A DNA stretch of 64,000 nt from Planctomycetota bacterium (GTDB lineage: Bacteria > Planctomycetota > UBA1135 > JACQFD01), in assembly GCA_016200225.1 (NCBI GenBank), contig JACQFD010000039.1, positions 186,001-250,000 of the forward strand, in the 5' to 3' direction. A program made the position numbers and the translations under genes. The notes beneath the pieces were generated by a model. It searched no databases. It worked only from the letters and a program-made list of their open reading frames with translations, and was not told where the DNA came from. Of the stretch, positions 59,447 through 64,000 are shown piece after piece; the stretch's first letter is position 1; every line of letters begins with the position of its first letter.

Positions 59447-61798
59447 TCAGCGCGGCGGTCGGCCGTCCGAGCGTACTTCCGAATTCAGCAATGTATCGGC
59501 CATCGTCGCCGACGCGATCGCGCTCTCGCCGACGAAGTGAATCCTGCGCGTCCGTTTGGCGTCCGCCCCGTACGTGCCCTCGACGCGCGCGCACGTAAGC
59601 GTCTCGACGCCGCGTTCGGTCGACGCCTTGAACGCCGTCGCGGCATGGGCCGCGGTATTTGTATAATCGACGCCGTCGCCCGAATCTTCATATAAACGAA
59701 ACGCGCCGTTTCCCGGAAATACAAATATCTCGGGCGTCGAGGCCGGATCGAGTTCATTAACATTCTGCACGGCGGGTCCGATCGGAATGATCGCGCCGCC
59801 GCGCGCGAAAATCGGTAATTTACCGATCGGAGCCTCCACTTCGACGCGGGCGGGGCCTTCGATCGCTTTCGCGGGCGCCGGATGGTTGGGGTCGAACGGA
59901 TACCATTCGCCCGCCGGAAAATAAACAATCCGGGAGGTTTTTCCCTGCTCCGTGACCGGCGCGATTAATAAATTATCTCCCAACAAAAACTCGTCGTCGG
60001 CGCGAATCGCGTCGGCGTCGTCGGGAGCGATCCAAAGCAGTGGCCGCGCGATCGGCGCGCCCGTCCGCGCGGCTTCGTCGGCTAGAGAATACAAATATGG
60101 AAGTAAACGATAGCGGCGTTCGATCGATTCTTTATTATAACTTGTCCACGGTTCGCCGTAGGCATACGGTTCGCGATCCATCGAGCCGCGGATCGTATGC
60201 GAACGCGCGATCGGTAATAATGCGCCGAATTCGAGCCATCGCGCGTGCAACTCGGGCGTGCAATCGGCGAATCGCGGATCGCCGGTTTCCATATTTGTAT
60301 TGAATCCGCCGATGTCGGGACCCGCGAACGGCTGGCCGCACATTCCTAAATTTAACGTCATCGAAATCGATCGGCGCAATTCGGGCCACAGCGCGCGGTT
60401 GTCGCCGGTCCATGTCGCGGCAAACCGCTGGCCGCCCGCGTAATTCGCGCGCGTCAACACGAACGGACGCTTGTCGGGACGCAATCTTACAATTCCGTCG
60501 CGCGTGGCCTGCGCCATGAGCATTCCGTAGATGTTATGAACGCGGGCGTGATTCCCGATCGAATGGATCATTTCCTCGGGAACCGTTTTGTCGGGTCCGT
60601 TGAACACCGACGGTTCGTTCATATCGTTCCAAAATCCCGCGATGCCCGCGTCGAGGAGCGGTTTATACAAATTTCCCCACCATTCGCGAACGTCGGCGCG
60701 CGTGAAATCCGGAAACACGCTCTTGCCCGCCCACACGCGGCCGACGTACGGATCGCCTTCCGGCGTTTTTATGTAAAATCCGTTCGCGAGACCGTCGTCA
60801 TAAACATTCCAGCCCGAGTCGCGCTTGAGTCCGGGATCGACGATCGAAACGACGCGGAAGCCCATCGCGCCGAGATCGGCCGTCATTTGTTTAAAATCGG
60901 GAAAGCGTTTTTCGTCGATCGTAAAACATCGATATTCATCCATGTAGTCGATGTCGGTGTAGATCACGTCGCACGGAATCTTATTTTCGCGAAATCCGCG
61001 CGCGACGTTCATCACCCATTCCTTCGAATCGTAGCTCCAGCGGCATTGTTGATATCCGAGCGCCCAGAGCGGCGGCAGCGCCGGACGTCCCGTCAATTGT
61101 GTATATCGCTCGACGACGTCGCGCGGCGACGGGCCCTCGATAATATATAAATTAAAATCGCCGGCCTCGGCGGCCGCTTCGAATACTTCACTTCGCTTCG
61201 CGCCCGCGTCGAAGCCCATTCGATAGGTATTATCGATGAAAAATCCGCGCGCCCGGCCGTGTTTTAACGTTATCCAAAACGGAATCGATTGATATAAACG
61301 TTCGGCGTCGGGCGGGTAGGAGAAATTGTCCGAATTCCACATGACGGCGCGCCGCCCGCGCTGAAGATACGAATCGGGGCGCTCGCCGAGGCCGATGACG
61401 AATTCATCGTTATCGAGCGCTCGAAACCAACGCCATTCCGCGCCGTCGGAGAACATTAAGTTTCGAATCACCTCGCGTGCGGCGCCCTCGAGTTCGACTT
61501 CGGGCGCGAGCGCGCCGCCGTGCCGCGCGACTACAGCGAACGACGGGATTTTATCAAATTCTCCCTTCGCCACGCGCACGCGCGTGATTCCCGCGAGCGG
61601 CGACGAGGCTTCGATTCGTATGCCCTGCTCGTAGGCCACGAGCGATGCCCGATCGCGCAGGAATGCCGGCGGCTTCGGCACAGGATGCCAAACGAGCGGC
61701 ATCCGCGGCCACGGATCTGTAACAAGTTGCCCGCCTGTCGACGCGCACGCGCCGAGCGAGATGATTAATAAAATCGCGGCTTTATGGGCGCTTTTCAT
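59447..61798 (-). CDS. Glycoside hydrolase family 31 (alpha-glucosidase type) lipoprotein
   Basis: A protein of 783 residues with a lipobox SLGAC near residue 18. The GH31 barrel carries the nucleophile Asp392 in GFWNDMNEPSVF and the acid/base Asp466 in TWTGDNRALW. Other family strings are LPPLWALGYQQCRWSYDSKEW in parts, DVIYTDIDYMDEYRCFT and GPDIGGF. The C-terminal beta-domains include GEWYPFDPN and GGAIIPIGPAVQN. It hydrolyses alpha-linked glucosides or xylosides at the envelope. It lies in the same strand as, and between, a lipoprotein gene and a porin gene, which fits a glycan-uptake role. Confidence 0.92.
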   Translation of the reverse strand: MKSAHKAAILLIISLGACASTGGQLVTDPWPRMPLVWHPVPKPPAFLRDRASLVAYEQGIRIEASSPLAGITRVRVAKGEFDKIPSFAVVARHGGALAPEVELEGAAREVIRNLMFSDGAEWRWFRALDNDEFVIGLGERPDSYLQRGRRAVMWNSDNFSYPPDAERLYQSIPFWITLKHGRARGFFIDNTYRMGFDAGAKRSEVFEAAAEAGDFNLYIIEGPSPRDVVERYTQLTGRPALPPLWALGYQQCRWSYDSKEWVMNVARGFRENKIPCDVIYTDIDYMDEYRCFTIDEKRFPDFKQMTADLGAMGFRVVSIVDPGLKRDSGWNVYDDGLANGFYIKTPEGDPYVGRVWAGKSVFPDFTRADVREWWGNLYKPLLDAGIAGFWNDMNEPSVFNGPDKTVPEEMIHSIGNHARVHNIYGMLMAQATRDGIVRLRPDKRPFVLTRANYAGGQRFAATWTGDNRALWPELRRSISMTLNLGMCGQPFAGPDIGGFNTNMETGDPRFADCTPELHARWLEFGALLPIARSHTIRGSMDREPYAYGEPWTSYNKESIERRYRLLPYLYSLADEAARTGAPIARPLLWIAPDDADAIRADDEFLLGDNLLIAPVTEQGKTSRIVYFPAGEWYPFDPNHPAPAKAIEGPARVEVEAPIGKLPIFARGGAIIPIGPAVQNVNELDPASTPEIFVFPGNGAFRLYEDSGDGVDYTNTAAHAATAFKASTERGVETLTCARVEGTYGADAKRTRRIHFVGESAIASATMADTLLNSEVRSDGRPPR

Positions 61799-61835
61799 GG
61801 TTGTGAACCTACGCCCAGTGTAGCCGCGCCGGCCG

Positions 61836-63275
61836 TCAAAACCGAATTGTTACATCAATCGCGAGCATCCACATGTTCCGGTCCGTCGCCAGATCGAAGG
61901 CGGGGCGGGCCCAGTTGCGGTAGAACTCGAGTTCGGGGCGAACCTGAAGCAGCGAATTGAAGTTATGCGTCCAGCCGATCGCATGGCTCGAATAGGTGCC
62001 GGCGACGCCGTAGCGTTCGCCGTCCTCGTCCCGGACGACTTCGTTTCGAACTGTAAGAAAGTCCTTTTCGGAAACTTTAAACAATACGTAATTGACCGAT
62101 CCGTACGTGTGCGTCTCGCCGGGAATTTGCTTCCCAATGCCGCCGCCGCCGCCGAAATCGTGCACGGGTCCGATGCTCGGAGTGCCGCCGACGACCGCGT
62201 CGCGCTGCCACATATAGTAACCCTCGGTTTTTACATGAATTTCGTCGTTGATCTTGTGCTGCCACGTGCCGACGAGATAATTAAAGTTATCGTGTCCCGC
62301 GGGCTGGCCATCGACGGTGAAATGTTGAAATTTCGCGTTGTTGATCGCGTTCAAAACTAAATAGACGGAGTCTTTATTATCTTCGGAAACCCAACGAACG
62401 CCCGCCATGCCCGTCGGCACAGCGCCCTCGTACCACGGCGCCATGTCGGTGCCCGCGTGGATGCCCGCCTGCACGGTCCATTGTTTATCGAGCATCAGCG
62501 TCGCCATCATTCCGGTCTGCGTATAAGTATCGACCGTGAAAAGTAATGAGTGGCTCCCCATATAATTATCCGGCGCGAACTGCGTTTCGATGTCGGGACA
62601 CGCGATCCAGCGGCCGAATCGCAGCACGAGTCCGTCTTCGACTTTCGGAATATAAATATCAAGATACTGTTCCGTCGCGTCTAAACCATACAATTGATTT
62701 CGTTCGAGCAATTGATCGCTCGTCCAGCCGCCCGCGGTCATGTAACGATAATCGGTTCCATACAAAAAGCTCGAACGGAAGCCCCAGTCGACGCTTTGCG
62801 TTTGCGCCGTGTCGACTTCGCGTTCGACGCGAAAGACGAATTGGTCGCCCTGGATATTGTCAGGAACGATCCAATACGACGTCGGCATGTTCGAATGTTT
62901 CGACGTGCTCCAATTGGCCGATCCGTTGATCCATCCGTAAATTTTAATTCTTTCGTCCTTTAGCGCGCTGCCGACGGACGTGCTCCAAATCAAATCGGTG
63001 AGCGGATAGGTCGTCGTCGACGGCGGGACGCCGATCAACGGATAACCTTGATATTCCGCGGACGGAAACGGCGGCGACGGAAACGCCTCGGGAAGCGCGC
63101 GCCGGGAGGACGCAGGTTGGCTCGTCGGTGGGTCCTGCGCGCCGAAAGTCTTAATATTGGCGTTCTTCGATTCCCCGGCGCGCGATCCTCCAGGATAGAA
63201 AGCAAAATCGGAGCCTCCGAGAACCAGGAGAATAAGTGATGCCGCCTGCGGCGCGCGCGTGTTGATCGGATTCAT
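61836..63275 (-). CDS. Outer-membrane beta-barrel porin (BBP2-like)
   Basis: A protein of 479 residues. The signal sequence lies in QAASLILLVLGGSDFAF-like residues at the start, and a Pro/Ser-rich segment follows to about residue 95. From residue 100 on, alternating strands with aromatic girdles fit an outer-membrane barrel of the BBP2 type: LVLRFGRWIACPDIETQFAPDN, NFNYLVGTWQHKIN, HVKTEGYYMWQRDAVVGG, FLTVRNEVVRDEDGERYG, ending in the strand DVTIRF with a C-terminal Phe, the usual barrel-assembly signal. Such porins are frequent in Planctomycetes. The substrate is unknown. Confidence 0.82.
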   Translation of the reverse strand: MNPINTRAPQAASLILLVLGGSDFAFYPGGSRAGESKNANIKTFGAQDPPTSQPASSRRALPEAFPSPPFPSAEYQGYPLIGVPPSTTTYPLTDLIWSTSVGSALKDERIKIYGWINGSANWSTSKHSNMPTSYWIVPDNIQGDQFVFRVEREVDTAQTQSVDWGFRSSFLYGTDYRYMTAGGWTSDQLLERNQLYGLDATEQYLDIYIPKVEDGLVLRFGRWIACPDIETQFAPDNYMGSHSLLFTVDTYTQTGMMATLMLDKQWTVQAGIHAGTDMAPWYEGAVPTGMAGVRWVSEDNKDSVYLVLNAINNAKFQHFTVDGQPAGHDNFNYLVGTWQHKINDEIHVKTEGYYMWQRDAVVGGTPSIGPVHDFGGGGGIGKQIPGETHTYGSVNYVLFKVSEKDFLTVRNEVVRDEDGERYGVAGTYSSHAIGWTHNFNSLLQVRPELEFYRNWARPAFDLATDRNMWMLAIDVTIRF

Positions 63276-63453
63276 GTTGTAAGACTGACAATGCGATCGC
63301 CGTTGTCGCCATAGGTAAAGAGTAAAGACCGCGCCGGCTGCATAAAGATTTCATCAAGGGACGCACGCCGCGCCGGCGGCTTCGCGCTGCGGCGCTCGAC
63401 AGGTGCAACGCTTTGGGAGGGGCGCTGATTCGAAGATACGTAGGTAACCCCAA

Positions 63454-64000
63454 ATGATCCAACACGCACTATTTACAATTCCCTTCCTGTTGTCCGGCGG
63501 CGGCGACTCCGTCCTCGCGGGCGACTCTTACATCTCCCCGACATCCTTAACAAAAAACAACGGCGCCGCCGCCACGCTCAAACTCAGAGGCGACGGCAGC
63601 CTTGTTTTATTAAAATTCGACCTCGTCGGCGTTCCGCTGGGCACGACCGGGGCGCAGATCGAATCGGCGCGCATCGGTATATTTATAAATAAAGTCTCGG
63701 CGTCCGGCGCGTTCGACGTCCGGCGCGTGACCTCCGGTTGGAACGAATTAACCGTTACGGGACTCACGGCGCCCACGCTCGGCGCGACCGACGCGGCCGC
63801 TGTCCAAGTCGGCGCCTCCGACAAGCTCGAATTTATTACAATAGATGTCACGCAACTCGTGCGCGACTGGGTCGACGGCGTGCAACAAAACCACGGCGTC
63901 GCTCTCGCAACGGTCGCGGGTTCGCCGATTAATATTGAAATCGATAGTAAAGAAAACGCGAAAACCGCGCACGAGCCTTCGCTACAATTGCAAATCAAGC
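63454..64000 (+). CDS. Secreted DNRLRE-domain protein, 5' part
   Basis: The frame opens at ATG 63454 and runs past the window end, so only the first 182 residues are seen. A signal peptide (MIQHALFTIPFLLSGGGDSVLA) is followed by a DNRLRE-type beta-domain: GDSYISPTSLTKNNGAAATL, then LVLLKFDLVGVPLGT, ARIGIFINKVSASGAFDVRRV, TIDVTQLVRDWVDGVQQNHGVAL, and SKENAKTAHEPSLQL. DNRLRE domains occur in secreted structural or carbohydrate-linked proteins. The 178 bases before it separate it from the divergent porin gene and hold no gene. Confidence 0.8.
   Translation, partial: MIQHALFTIPFLLSGGGDSVLAGDSYISPTSLTKNNGAAATLKLRGDGSLVLLKFDLVGVPLGTTGAQIESARIGIFINKVSASGAFDVRRVTSGWNELTVTGLTAPTLGATDAAAVQVGASDKLEFITIDVTQLVRDWVDGVQQNHGVALATVAGSPINIEIDSKENAKTAHEPSLQLQIK

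Overview
The window looks like a chromosomal segment of an uncultured Planctomycetota bacterium with a diderm envelope. Three things point there. First, there is a PVC-type c-type cytochrome/dehydrogenase protein with a CLRCH haem site. Second, several secreted proteins are of the planctomycete kind: an FG-GAP protein and a sugar dehydrogenase that share a beta-domain ending in GxTFYAQ, a DNRLRE protein, and an RNA polymerase sigma factor fused to an extracytoplasmic domain. Third, there are lipopolysaccharide-related genes (lptB, lpxD) and an outer-membrane barrel. DNA is GC-rich and full of CpG, with TTA, GTA and ACA codons placed mostly before codons that begin with A or T. No rRNA, CRISPR array, prophage or complete insertion sequence was seen.

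Layout. 0-3.1 kb: a Roadblock/MglA signalling cluster (three Roadblock proteins, one MglA-like GTPase with a C-terminal membrane anchor, one HEAT-repeat protein), then tRNA-Val(CAC) on the minus strand with its own terminator. 3.3-10.6 kb: an M16 peptidase and a very large glucuronidase-like/CBM-like/esterase fusion. 10.6-11.0 kb: copy 1 of a GC-rich intergenic repeat. 11.0-19.5 kb: a long minus-strand run carrying housekeeping and transport genes: lepA, lepB, lptB, etfB, etfA, a solute-binding protein/permease fusion and its ATPase. A cluster of DnaA-box-like sites lies between lepB and lptB. 19.7-29.6 kb: secreted proteins, the PVC cytochrome gene, a PQQ-type sugar dehydrogenase, and a small PIN-toxin/RHH-antitoxin cassette enclosed by a 30-bp direct repeat.

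29.7-44.2 kb: a single-chain Nfn-like flavoprotein with an ArfB-type ribosome rescue factor; a minus-strand group (ThDP enzyme, FemAB-like acyltransferase, ATP-grasp ligase, methyltransferase); a GAF/degenerate-GGDEF protein; a TIGR01777 epimerase with lpxD; and a TPR protein. 44.3-47.9 kb: motA, motB, copy 2 of the intergenic repeat, and a gene of foreign codon use. 47.9-52.9 kb: a membrane protein and an M1-like peptidase interrupted by one in-frame stop, a FlgM-like protein, a Bax-inhibitor-1 family protein and a relic of a second PIN toxin.

52.9-58.8 kb is the most unusual block. A sigma-70 factor is fused through a transmembrane helix to about 780 residues of beta-domains. It is divergent from a three-gene operon for a 12-cysteine secreted protein, a membrane-anchored cysteine-rich beta-domain protein and a MauE/DoxX-type redox membrane protein. 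The end of the window holds a lipoprotein, a GH31 alpha-glucosidase, a BBP2-type porin and the start of a DNRLRE protein. Overall the genes suggest an organism that degrades plant or algal glycans, secretes many proteins, and uses MglA/Roadblock and sigma-factor signalling. All functional statements are from reading translations by eye; no database search was run.
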